This document shows, one piece after another, positions 54,691-64,000 of a stretch of DNA of 64,000 bases. This DNA comes from Aureobasidium sp. EXF-3400. Its lineage: Eukaryota; Ascomycota; Dothideomycetes; Dothideales; Saccotheciaceae. Every line of letters starts with the position of its first letter. Positions within the stretch are counted from its first letter, which is position 1. The position numbers and the translations under genes are program-made. Below the pieces are notes generated by a model that saw only the letters and a list, made by a program, of their open reading frames with translations, was not told where the DNA came from and ran no database searches. Where the stretch lies: positions 1-64,000 of the forward strand of contig SWBL01000148.1 in assembly GCA_024195585.1 (NCBI GenBank). The letters are read 5' to 3'.

Positions 54691-57126
54691 CTATACAATA
54701 TTGCCAATAGCATTACTCTCCTTGGGCAGATCCTCAGGGATAACCTCAAGGTTGTCAGGTTTTCTGAAGAACGCCTCCAATAAGACTGCAACACTACTTC
54801 CCACATTCAAACTATCGACTCCAACGTCTAGGGATCGCAAAGCAGGTTTGGCACCTCTGATACCTACATTGGCATCTGCCTTTGTAGCAAGATTGGCACG
54901 TAAGCCCTCTCCTTCAGCACCAATACAAAGGATACTAGGACCTTTCGATAACGGCGAAACCATATTTGAAGTAACCAAATTAGACTTTGCAGATTTTGCA
55001 GAATTGGCATTGGGGGCTACGGCAGCGTAGACAGACCAGCCCTGTTTCTTGCACATGGTGACAAAGTTTGCGGGTGTAGGGATGGAGAGGATGGTTAATG
55101 CTTCTGCGGCTCCTGAAGCTGCTTTTTGGACGATGGGGAGGTTGACGGGTGCGCAGGTGTTTGTGCATACCGCGACTGCGTCTACGCCGTAGAAGTGTGC
55201 CGTGCGGAGGATGTTGCCTAGGTTTCCTGGGTCGAGGATGCCGTCGAGGAGGAGGACGAGGGGTTTGCGCCAGCTGTGGGTGTAGTGGAAGGGTATGGAT
55301 GATGGGTTGCCGTTGACTTGGACTTGTTCGGCGGATTGGTCGGCAAGTTCGATGGGGATGGCTGTGTCTGTTTTGCCCATTCTGCCTAGCGATTTTGTGG
55401 GTAGAGTGGGTAGAGGAGAGGTTTCCATGATGAGGCCGTTGTGAGGACGGCCTTGGGCCATTTTGTCCATTTGAGGGAGGAAGGAGTCGTCGACGTCGGT
55501 GTATTTTACTCGGGCCTGTCTGCAGAGGGTTTTGATGGACATGAGGGTCTCAACGTTAGACGTGGCGCGCTTGTGGATGTAGACGTTGTACATCTGGCGG
55601 CGTTTAGCTGTGAGCGCTGCAACGACGACGTTGTAGCCGTACAGGAACTCCGAGGCGGCTGTTGTGTATGGGATAGAAACATGGGCGTCCTCGTCGCGAG
55701 ATGATCGTGGTGCAGGGCGACTGTCTCTGTCGCCATCTCTTCTGTCTCTGGGCTCCTGGATCTCCTTGTACTTGTTCTTGCCGTCATCATTCTTTTCTCT
55801 GTTTTTGCTTACGAGTGAGAAAAGCTGGTCATCGTCAAGTCGGCTTTCTTCCTCCAACCTTCTTCTTTCTCTTGCTTCTTTATTCGAGTCCCTTTGCGCC
55901 TCTTGGTCTCTTTCCTTGGCTTGTTTTGCGGATATAGAAGAATTTAGTGAGGACACGAGATCTATAGCTCGTAACTCCTGGCCGCTGATAATGGCAGCAG
56001 CGTTACTATCAACAAGAGTTTGGAGGATAGAGGAACGCATTTCTTTGTTCAAGACAGAAATATCTTCGAGCTCCTCTTTCCAGTTGGCACCTTGCGTTGG
56101 GTTGACTGGTGGCTGTATAGGATAGACAGAGGCCTTGATGGCACTCATGGGGTCGCTCTCTTCGAACCAACGTCTTCCAGGAATGAAGATGTTGTTTGCC
56201 TTTGCATTCTTGATAGCTTCGCCAGCATGTTGTATGACACGTAGCCACTCGCCCCTCTCCCGGGTCAAAGTTGGCTCGAAGGTAGCGAGGTCTTGCTTGA
56301 AAGTCTTTTTGAGTTGTTGTTTGACTTTAAGAATAACACCAGGTTCATTCTTGTCAAACCTGGGCAAGGCTGAGGGGCTTGTAGGCAGGGCTCTGATGTA
56401 TCTTTCCTCGGCCAGCTTGACGGCGCCCATCAAAGAATTCCAGTTCTCTTGGGTAAAGTGATACTTGTCGGTGAAGGGCACTTTCAGGACATGATACTTT
56501 GAGTTGTTGCTCAAGTCTCCAGCAGGATATTCGGCAGGGCGTCGATTGGTCATGCGAACTGTGAAGTCTCCATGTCTGCTACCAGAGTCCGGGGTGGTGC
56601 GTGCAGGCCTTGTACGACCGGCGTCTCGAAGGTGGTTCTCGGGGTCCCGTCTCTTGAAGCCTTGGTCTCTGTTGTCTGAATCCCGAGCATAATCTCTGCT
56701 CCTCGGCGTACGCCTGTCTCCACGGTCCTCGTAATCGTGGGATCTGTTGCGACCGTAGTCGTTTGATCTAGGACGATCACTGTAGTCGTTTGATCTGGGA
56801 CGGTCACCGAAGTTGCCTGGTCTAGGGCGGTCGCTGAAGTTACTTGATCTAGGGCGGTCGCTGAAGTTGCTTGATCTAGGGCGGTCGCTGAAGTTGCTTG
56901 ATCGGCGGTCACTAAAGTCGTTGGATCCAGAGCGGTCGTCATGGTCCTGCCATGGAAAGTTGCCTCCACGCTCGTCTTTGACTCTGTTCAGATCATGCAG
57001 GGATTTGCGGCGGTCTCTCCGGATGGATTGATCAAGGGTACGGTTGATGGCCGAGAGGGTCGATTTATGACGGCATTGCAGATAGAATCTAGGAGCACGC
57101 GCTTGCGCAGAGGCGGCGGCGAGCAT
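54691..57126 (-). CDS. MRM1: Mitochondrial 21S rRNA 2'-O-methyltransferase Mrm1 (SpoU family)
   Basis: A single exon of 811 residues. The N-terminus (MLAAASAQARAPRFYLQCRH) is basic and Ala/Arg-rich without acidic residues, as in a mitochondrial presequence. Residues about 65-140 hold a tandem repeat of RPRSSNFSD-type units, and the following 350 residues are basic and partly coiled coil (KERDQEAQRDSNKEARERRR). The SpoU substrate-binding domain spans about 480-570 (FLYGYNVVVAALTAKRRQMY). The trefoil-knot methyltransferase domain spans about 620-795, with LDGILDPGNLGNILRTAHF, ILCIGAEGEGLR and LNVGSSVAVLLEAFFRKP, which are SpoU motifs 1, 2 and 3. It should methylate a ribose in the peptidyl-transferase loop of mitochondrial large-subunit rRNA using SAM. 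It is much longer than yeast Mrm1 because of the N-terminal expansion. Confidence 0.93.
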   Translation of the reverse strand: MLAAASAQARAPRFYLQCRHKSTLSAINRTLDQSIRRDRRKSLHDLNRVKDERGGNFPWQDHDDRSGSNDFSDRRSSNFSDRPRSSNFSDRPRSSNFSDRPRPGNFGDRPRSNDYSDRPRSNDYGRNRSHDYEDRGDRRTPRSRDYARDSDNRDQGFKRRDPENHLRDAGRTRPARTTPDSGSRHGDFTVRMTNRRPAEYPAGDLSNNSKYHVLKVPFTDKYHFTQENWNSLMGAVKLAEERYIRALPTSPSALPRFDKNEPGVILKVKQQLKKTFKQDLATFEPTLTRERGEWLRVIQHAGEAIKNAKANNIFIPGRRWFEESDPMSAIKASVYPIQPPVNPTQGANWKEELEDISVLNKEMRSSILQTLVDSNAAAIISGQELRAIDLVSSLNSSISAKQAKERDQEAQRDSNKEARERRRLEEESRLDDDQLFSLVSKNREKNDDGKNKYKEIQEPRDRRDGDRDSRPAPRSSRDEDAHVSIPYTTAASEFLYGYNVVVAALTAKRRQMYNVYIHKRATSNVETLMSIKTLCRQARVKYTDVDDSFLPQMDKMAQGRPHNGLIMETSPLPTLPTKSLGRMGKTDTAIPIELADQSAEQVQVNGNPSSIPFHYTHSWRKPLVLLLDGILDPGNLGNILRTAHFYGVDAVAVCTNTCAPVNLPIVQKAASGAAEALTILSIPTPANFVTMCKKQGWSVYAAVAPNANSAKSAKSNLVTSNMVSPLSKGPSILCIGAEGEGLRANLATKADANVGIRGAKPALRSLDVGVDSLNVGSSVAVLLEAFFRKPDNLEVIPEDLPKESNAIGNIV
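56754..56932 (-). repeat. 27-bp tandem repeat in the MRM1 N-terminal region
   Basis: About six and a half units of 27 nt coding for RPRSSNFSD, RPRPGNFGD and RPRSNDYSD. The three units at about 56821-56910 are nearly identical at DNA level, so recent expansion or strain-to-strain length change is likely. Confidence 0.85.
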
Positions 57127-57484
57127 TCCAGTAAAAAAGAGGTTGGTGGCGGTATGAATGTTGCAAGAAAATAGTCAAGTCGAAGAAAAATAAATTGTAA
57201 GATAAAATGCCCCAGAAATCATCACGGTCGTTTCAGGGTCCAAGCTCCGGCAGTCGCGTCCTCCAGCATGCGGCGCGTGTTCCGTTAACCATTCTCGATC
57301 ACTCTTTCTCAAGTTGTTGCGACTTCCTTGTTCAGGATCGACCTGACACCGGGCCTACTCTTTCCCGGCAAGCCGTGTACACTATCGAACGCTCTTGCAC
57401 ATACGACCCTCTTACAACATCTGGCTGGACGCGCTCTGTTCTGGTTGCGACGTTCATGCGACTATCCACTTATCTCGCCCAACC
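57127..57484. promoter_or_regulatory. Divergent promoter (MRM1 / Mit1-type remodeler)
   Basis: 358 bp between divergent start codons. No clear TATA box. Short frames only. Confidence 0.5.
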
Positions 57485-60400
57485 ATGTCGGATTCTGAAG
57501 ACGAATTGAACGTCGACCTCTCCCAATGGAAACCTCGCACTGTCAATACGGCCCCTGAGCCACTCGCTCCGGCTCTCAGAACCTTTGCTTCGATCAACAC
57601 TCCAGCCGCTGTACCTGCTACCACCAACGATCTGGACGACGACGACTTTGACATTGATGCTATTATTGAAGGAATCGCCGACCCTGATGATGCTACACAA
57701 TCAAAAGCTCCCACACCACCGCCCACCACGGCAACGCGAAGACCCCGACAGACCGTCCAGGTTGTCATTGCCAAAGATCCCAACTTCGACCGCAATGATT
57801 ACATCGACTGTACATATGGTGCCAACATTGTTCGCCGCGTATTGAAGGAGATCACTAAGAATGAGGATGTATATTACAATGTTGAGTTCGTCGATAGACA
57901 CACGGAGCAGGTAAGCACACTTCACTACTGCCCCATTGACACTACCCATCGTTGTATGAGGTTCTGCCTATCCTCTCACATCACCATGCCATTGTCGGAA
58001 GCTTCACGCACCGCTCGCTTCACCACTTCTTGCCCTTCTGCCTCTACATTCACTCTGGTGCACCTATATAGAGGTTGCAGAGCTTACCTCGCCCCTTCCC
58101 CCTTCCCCGTTCCACTCCAGGTCCTTGCACAACCTCTACTTATATCATTCCACATCATTGCACAACCTCTTCATCTGTTGCAAAGACCATTTCTCGCACC
58201 TACAACATGCCTCCGCGCCGTATCAAACTAATCGCTCCTGCTCGTCAGGTCTCCTTCAACGATCTTATACAGTACGAAAATGGCCAGGAAGCTCTGCAAG
58301 AACACACAGAGAATGCTCAAGACGGAGATGATTATGCTGAAGAAGACAGTGAGGTCGAAGAGGTCCAGCGTCCAAAACCTAGCAAATCTGGCTTTGTCGA
58401 TACTGTAGAAGCCCTTTCATTCCTTGACGAGGAAGAATTCCCTTCACGCTCAAGGAAATCGCGTAAAGCAAAAAAGTACGATGACGAATCGGAAGATGAT
58501 GGTCCTGCGCCTCGTCGATCCGGAAGAGTCGTTCCACCAAACCCCGATTCTAGAAGAACTTCAAGACGACTCAATTCCATATCTCAAGCCGACTCAGCAG
58601 ACGAAGATGATGACGGTTTCATTCTGCAGTCCGACGTTCTATCCAGCAGAAAACGCAAGCGTTCCTTGAGGGCTCAGAGTGGCCCCATCAACTACACAGA
58701 TGGCGACGAGGACGAAGTACGGTATGACAAGCCCAGAACTCGCACCTCACGACCTACAGGACAGGGCGTCCGTCAGTCTGGTCGTTCTACCCGTCATCAG
58801 GGCGATATGCAGGATCCAGGTGTTAACGACATCTACCGCTCTGAGTCGGAACCACGACCCGTCGCTGTCCCAAAGCCTGTTGGAGCTCGCGAGTTCTTCA
58901 AAGACTTGCCACGATCTGATCCTTTCCGCGCTCGTCACATTCAACACTGCGACTCCTGTCAGAATGGCACTAACTTTGCCCCTCTGATCTACTGTCAAGG
59001 CTGTGTCTACGCATACCACAAGAGCTGCATCGGTCATCGCGGGTCGAGAGAGCACTTGGTCACCAAAGTTGGTAAGAACGACTTTGTTCTGCAGTGTCGT
59101 CGATGTGTCGCTTTCCCCATGAAAAAGGACCCTACAGCTCCTGATCACGGAAAATGTTCAGACTGTAAGCAGCATGGCTCTTCGTGTGTTCCGTTCAGAG
59201 AGCGCAAAACCCCACAACAAGAGCAGAAGGATCGCGAAGAGAATAACGGTGAAGACCCTATCAGCTCAGTCCCTCAAAAGCTCATTAACAACCCTGACAA
59301 TGTCATGTTCCGTTGCACCACCTGCTCCAGGGGCTTCCACTTTGAGCATTTACCACCAAAGTCTGACAGTGTGATGGATCTCGATAGCGATGACGTGGCG
59401 ACTCAAAGGCTTCAGGACTACAGCCAGGACTGGAGATGCAAGGAGTGTCTTGATTGTCCAGGCAAGATCGGATCTCTCGTCGCATGGAAGCCAATTGATG
59501 AGGACAACTATGATCCCAGCTATGGATATGACAGCATTCCCGAGGATGAAAAGGCCTACCTTGTCCGCTGGGATGGAAAGTCATACTTCCAAGCTTGTTG
59601 GATGTCCGGCCCTTGGGTCTGGGGTGCATCATCTGGAAGTATGCGAAAAGCATTTGCCAAGCGAGATGAAGCACGCCAACCTAAGATGCGCACAGAGGAT
59701 GCAATCCCCGAAGACTATCTTCGTATCGACATTGTGCTTGACGTCAAATATACGAGCATTGTCAATATTTCAACAGAAGAGATTGACAAGGCACGTATCC
59801 GTGAGGTCGACACAGCTCTTGTCAAGTACAAAGGTCTTGGTTACGAAGACGTCGTCTGGGAAAAGCCTCCTACGCCCGACGATGCTGATCGCTGGACTGA
59901 TTTCGTTGTTGCTTACAATGACTGGGTACTCGGTAGATTCGTGAAACAACCCAAGCCACCACAACTCAAGACTCGACTAGAAAAGGCAAGATCTCTCGAC
60001 TTTGCTACCAAGCTCGAGAAAAAGAAACAGCCCAGTAATATTACCGGAGGAGAGCTCATGAAGTACCAGATGGAGGGTCTCAACTGGCTCTACTACAAAT
60101 GGTACACGCACAAGAACGCTATCCTGGCTGATGAGATGGGTCTCGGAAAAACCATCCAGATCATCTCCTTCCTTGCTACGTTGGTACAGGATTGGAACTG
60201 TTTCCCCTTTTTGGTTGTGGTTCCCAATTCAACATGTGCCAATTGGCGCCGTGAGGTCAAGCAATGGGCACCTGGTCTGAGAGTTGTCGCATACTTCGGG
60301 AGTAAGGAAGCTCGTGATCTCACATACCGCTACGAACTTTTTGCTCGCGACAGCAAAGAGCTTAGGTGTCATATTGTGGTCACATCTTATGACTGTGCAG

Positions 60401-62977
60401 CGGATGATAGTGCTCGCAGATTCTTCAAGTCTATCCCCTGGCAAGCACTGATTGTGGATGAAGGACAACGCTTGAAGAGTGACAAGTCACAGTTGTACTC
60501 TGCACTGGCATCTCTGAGGGCCCCCTTCAAGGTCCTCCTGACTGGTACGCCTCTGCAAAACAGTGCGCGCGAGCTCTTCAACCTTCTACAATTCCTTGAT
60601 GATACGTTCGATGCAAGTCAACTGGAAGAGAAGTTCCAGGAACTTGACCAAGCCAAGATTCAGGAGCTGCATGGCATCATTCGCCCCTTCTTCTTGCGTC
60701 GCACCAAAGCTCAGGTCTTGACCTTCCTTCCACCTATGGCTCAAGTCATCGTACCGGTTTCGATGTCAACAGTTCAAAAGAAGCTGTACAAGACAATTCT
60801 TGCCAAGAACCCAGATCTCATGCGCGCCATCTTCCAAGGAGCAAAGGAACTCAGACCTACAGAGCGTGCTAGTCTGAACAATATCCTCATGCAGCTGCGC
60901 AAGTGTCTTTGCCATCCTTTCGTCTACAGTACCGAGATCGAGGAGAGAAACGTGTCACAGGCTGTCAGCCACCGCAATCTTGTCGATGCCAGTGGAAAGC
61001 TGCAGCTACTCGAAACTCTTCTTCCCAAGCTCAAGGAGCGTGGTCACCGTGTATTGATTTTCAGTCAGTTCCTTGACATGCTCACAATGGTGGAAGACTT
61101 CCTTGACGGCATGCAGATGAGCTGTCAACGCCTGGATGGTACAATCAGCAGTTTGGAGAAGCAAAAGCGCATTGATGAGTTCAACGCCCCCGATTCTCCT
61201 CTATTCGCTTTCCTACTCTCCACTCGTGCTGGAGGTGTTGGTATCAATTTGGCAACCGCAGACACCGTCATCATCCTGGATCCTGACTTCAACCCTCATC
61301 AAGATATCCAGGCACTTAGCCGAGCTCATCGTATCGGTCAAAAGAAGAAGGTTCTTTGTTTCCAGATCGTTACACGTGCCAGTGCCGAGGAAAAGATCAT
61401 GTCTTATGGTAGACGCAAGATGGCTCTCGATCATGTTTTGATCGAGCAGATGGACGCGGAAGATGCTACGGACCGTGATCTTGAGGGCATCCTTCGACAT
61501 GGTACCAAAGAGTTGTTTGATGATGACGGAGACAAAGATATTAAGTATGATCCAGCCTCAATTGATAGGTTGCTTGAAGTTAGTCACATCGAGCACACCA
61601 AGGCTGGCGAAGACAAATCCGCAGAATCTACTTTCTCGTTCGCAAGAGTTTGGGCCAACAACGAGCTTGAGGAGACAGCGATCGAAGGCCCAGAAGCAGC
61701 AGAGGTGGCACCTGATCGTGATGTTTGGGACAAGATCCTCAAAGAGCGAGAGAGAATCGCGGCTGTCGAAGCAGCCGCTGCGGAACAGGCATTTGGACGA
61801 GGTCGTCGAGCCAAAGCGGTACCGTACTCCGGCTTTAGTTTGATTAAATATTTGCTAACTTACAGCAGGCTATCGACTATGGTGATGGCACTAATCAAGA
61901 TGGCCCCGATACTGTTGAAGGACCTAAAGACGTCGATGAAGGCTCCCCTGTTCGTGTCTCCAAGCGAGCACAATTGGACGAAGACAACGACACAGACTTC
62001 CAAGCCGACAGTGATGAGGAAAGTGTTGCAGCAGAAGAGGTCGAGGATACTGTCGATCCGGCGGAGCTGCAGATTCCTGATCAAGCAAAGACAGCGTCAA
62101 AACTGATCAGACCATCTGGTAAGGAACTCTCTTTGAAGAAAACTCCCACCAAACCACGCAAGAGTCCAAAGAAGACCAAAAGTACAGTCTCAACACCCAG
62201 AAAAAAAGCGGCCTCAACGCCCAAGAAGAAGAAGCGTGTCTCGACTGCCACGCCTGGTTCTATCACCAGGAACGCCCAAACTCCCTTTACCCCCACAATC
62301 TCCAATGGCAGAAAGGCCAGAGAAGCACAAATGAACATGCAACAACACGGTTCAGCCGCAGCAGCTGCGGCTTTCAACAATCTCACCGCTTTCATCGACC
62401 TCACTGCGGACAGCGGTGATGATGTTACTTTCGCTGGGTTTAAACCTCTTGCCACCCCTGCCCCAACAAACAGAAGACGAAGAAGTAATTTGAACTTATG
62501 CTAATCTGTGTATCATTATCAGCTCCACCGACCTTTCGCCGTGTCGACGTACCAACATTTCGAAACTATGATCCCGAATTCACGATCCCATCCTCCAACG
62601 GCAACCCCGCTCACAAACCTCAAATGGCGTCCTGCGTAGCATGCCAGCATCTCCACCCCCTGGGCAGCTGCCCCTTGAAACGTGCCGGCGTCGAACACTG
62701 TGGACTTTGCGGCCTCGCTCACTACGGCTTCTCTCGCATCTGCCCACACATCAACTCAGAAACTCAAGTCAGGGAAATGATTCGAGCGGTAAAGTCATCA
62801 TCTGAGCCAGGACATCTCAAGGCAGAAACTTTGAAATACTTGACTGGCTTGAAAGGCACATTGGTGCAGAAGAAGAAGAAAGAGGCCGAAAAGAAGGCTG
62901 CTGCGGCGAACGGTACCGCCTACCCAGGTGCTGGTCCATCGACGGTGCCAGGACAGCAGCCGTTCCACATGGTGTAA
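57485..62977 (+). CDS. mit1: CHD-type chromatin remodeler with PHD fingers (Mit1-like)
   Basis: Four exons (57485..57910, 58249..61818, 61866..62484, 62523..62977) give 1689 residues. Exon 1 codes for an acidic N-terminus and a chromo-like segment that continues across the 338-nt intron (YYNVEFVDRHTEQ|VSFNDLIQYENG). Two PHD-like Cys/His modules follow (CDSCQNGTNFAPLIYCQGC to CRRC; FRCTTCSRGFHFEHL to WRCKEC), then a chromodomain-like stretch (ALVKYKGLGYEDVVWEKPP). The Snf2 ATPase has DEMGLGKTIQIISFL (Walker A), VDEGQRLKSDKS at the DEAH position, LLTGTPLQNSARELFNLLQF, and in the second lobe STRAGGVGINLATADTVII and ALSRAHRIGQKKKV. The C-terminus holds a basic STPRKK-type region and a Cys/His module (CVACQHLHPLGSCPLK, CGLCGLAHYGFSRICPH). 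This matches S. pombe Mit1, the remodeling subunit of the SHREC heterochromatin-silencing complex. Nuclear. Confidence 0.92.
58065..58206 (+). promoter_or_regulatory. Promoter-like stretch inside intron 1 of the remodeler
   Basis: TATATAGA at 58065-58072 is followed by a C/T-rich tract (58088-58120) and, at 58207, by ATG in the context caacATGcc. From there MPPRRIKLIAPARQ reads in frame straight into exon 2 without splicing. This could be an internal promoter for a shorter isoform, or chance. Confidence 0.3.
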
Positions 62978-63478
62978 AGAATAAACGATACATAAGGAAA
63001 AATCGGAAAGGGAAAGTAATTGACTTCTGCACATACCCCATTAATGCAAACAATGTTTATAGATCGTCCTTTCCACTTGTCTTCAAATGTCTCAATGTGT
63101 AATTCATGGCAGAGCAGTCCAGTAGGGAAGTCGCGACCGAAGGAAAGGTTGAGGTTCTCGGTCTCTGAAGATGCAGCAGTTGCAAATTTCGTGTCGAAAG
63201 AGATTGGTTCATGTTCACTCTGTATGAACAGAGCAATGCTATACATAATACATATTCTTCTATCCATGCTTGTTGTTTTGCTTTCTGGCATTCTTTGCCA
63301 TCTCCATCTCGTATCTATGCTCAAAGCAAAACCCAGCCATCCCGATACTTCATGCCATGCTTGAAGTTGAGATATGCAGTACCGTTGACCTCCTTAATGC
63401 CCCTGATCTATGCTCCAGATAACCCAAAGAAAAGTACTAACAAGAATCTTAAACAATGTTAAAAGTGGACATCAACCC
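62978..63478. other. Convergent intergenic region, no gene seen
   Basis: 501 bp between two stop codons; likely two 3' UTRs. No credible ORF. Confidence 0.5.
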
Positions 63479-64000
63479 CTAAGCAAGTTCGTCCTCTGAC
63501 CCATCATCAGGTTCGGCCATGACTTTCTTCATCATCATCTCTTTTCTTCCCACGGTTTCTCTGATAGGAGTACCGTATGTCGTCATCGGCGTCTTGGGCG
63601 TAGCAGTCGAGATGCCCTTTCTAAGAGCCGTAGATGGAGTGGCGGATGTCTTCTTCTTAAGAGACGGGGCCGGTAGTTTCATTCTAGCGACTTCGCCAGG
63701 TCCTGGTGGGAGGAGTGGATTGCTGGGCACTTTACGGGTAGAGCTTCTCAAGCTGCGGCGTGGGGTCTCTGTGGACGATACTGATAGCGAATTTGGTGAC
63801 GGCAAGGGTGGAGGGGAGGACAGTGGTGAGGAGGACGGCGAGCGCATTTGTGCCTGCGGCGCTGGAGTCAAAGGACTTTGTGGTGGTGGCAGGTTGGAGA
63901 GGAAGTAGGGGCCATTCGCGTGAGATGTTGTGGGTGTTTGATCTGCGTAGCGGGATGCTGTTGCCGGAGTATCCATTGACGAGTCACTAACATCGCCATC
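63479..64000 (-). CDS. 3' part of an unidentified gene, cut by the window edge
   Basis: An open frame from the window edge to a TAG at 63479, at least 173 codons. An ATG at 63976 exists, but the frame stays open upstream to the edge, so the true start is probably outside. The visible part is Pro/Ser/Thr-rich and disordered (SPSSSPLSSPPPLPSPNSLS), with several SP/TP sites that could be CDK or MAPK targets (TPRRSLRSS, TPKTPMTTYGTPIRE), ending in an acidic DDGSEDELA. I do not recognise it. Confidence 0.6.
   Translation of the reverse strand, partial: DGDVSDSSMDTPATASRYADQTPTTSHANGPYFLSNLPPPQSPLTPAPQAQMRSPSSSPLSSPPPLPSPNSLSVSSTETPRRSLRSSTRKVPSNPLLPPGPGEVARMKLPAPSLKKKTSATPSTALRKGISTATPKTPMTTYGTPIRETVGRKEMMMKKVMAEPDDGSEDELA

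Noticed and set aside
1..64000. tRNA genes, rRNA, CRISPR arrays, prophage or transposase genes
   Set aside because: I looked for B-box-like GGTTCGANTCC, repeat-spacer arrays and transposase or integrase motifs and saw none that held up. A tRNAscan or RepeatMasker run would be decisive.
1..64000. Secondary-metabolite cluster
   Set aside because: An MDR reductase and a DUF1772 protein are present, but no PKS, NRPS, terpene synthase, cluster regulator or P450 is, and they lie 16 kb apart among housekeeping genes.

Overview
The window is nuclear DNA of a filamentous ascomycete (Pezizomycotina). The evidence is genes with many short spliceosomal introns (mostly about 50 to 110 nt, with CTAAC/CTGAC branch points), roughly one gene per 2.7 kb, and typical Pezizomycotina families (DUF3431, DUF1772, DUF8035-like, a class I/II chitin synthase, a Mit1-type remodeler). 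Overall style suggests Dothideomycetes, but that is an impression and was not tested. I see no bacterial operons, rRNA, convincing tRNA, CRISPR array or intact transposon.

Layout, left to right. 0.2-2.6 kb: a divergent pair, a 4-hydroxylaminobenzoate-lyase-like protein and an MDR enoyl/quinone reductase. 3.1-6.5 kb: a convergent pair, Tho1-type SAP protein and a peroxisomal (AKL-ending) long-chain acyl-CoA synthetase. 7.4-8.7 kb: DUF3431 membrane-anchored protein. 9.5-14.5 kb: a large Rom2-type Rho1 GEF (DEP-DH-PH-CNH). 15.8-17.1 kb: annexin with a Pro/Gly/Gln-rich head. 18.2-18.8 kb: DUF1772 membrane protein. 19.8-20.7 kb: Bax-inhibitor-1 family protein. 21.4-23.0 kb: ceramide synthase Lag1. 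23.7-25.8 kb: Arg/Glu-rich DUF8035-like protein. 26.8-28.3 kb: PROPPIN (Hsv2-like). 28.5-31.3 kb: divergent dynein light intermediate chain and Ist3/Snu17 splicing factor. 31.6-32.7 kb: secreted Cys-rich protein. 32.7-38.9 kb: gene-poor stretch holding only a HAD hydrolase. 38.9-42.1 kb: chitin synthase. 43.0-44.8 kb: protein with eleven CCHC zinc knuckles. 46.7-48.8 kb: MFS sugar transporter. 49.4-51.3 kb: Tom70. 52.7-53.9 kb: Abz2-like PLP lyase. 54.7-57.1 kb: mitochondrial rRNA 2'-O-methyltransferase Mrm1. 57.5-63.0 kb: Mit1-type CHD chromatin remodeler. 63.5 kb to the edge: 3' part of an unidentified gene.

Most genes are housekeeping. Functional themes are cell surface and membrane (Rom2, chitin synthase, Lag1, annexin, sugar transporter), mitochondria and peroxisome (Tom70, Mrm1, acyl-CoA synthetase), and RNA/chromatin (Tho1, Ist3, zinc-knuckle protein, Mit1). 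They are not a biosynthetic cluster. I found no clear new multi-gene system. The most interesting observations concern gene structure: two stop-free introns of length 3n that can hide in an open frame (one would add a membrane segment to a HAD enzyme if retained), two GC-AG introns, a promoter-like stretch with an in-frame ATG inside intron 1 of the remodeler, and unusual repeat proteins. All exon borders were worked out by hand from splice signals and reading-frame closure and have not been checked against transcripts.
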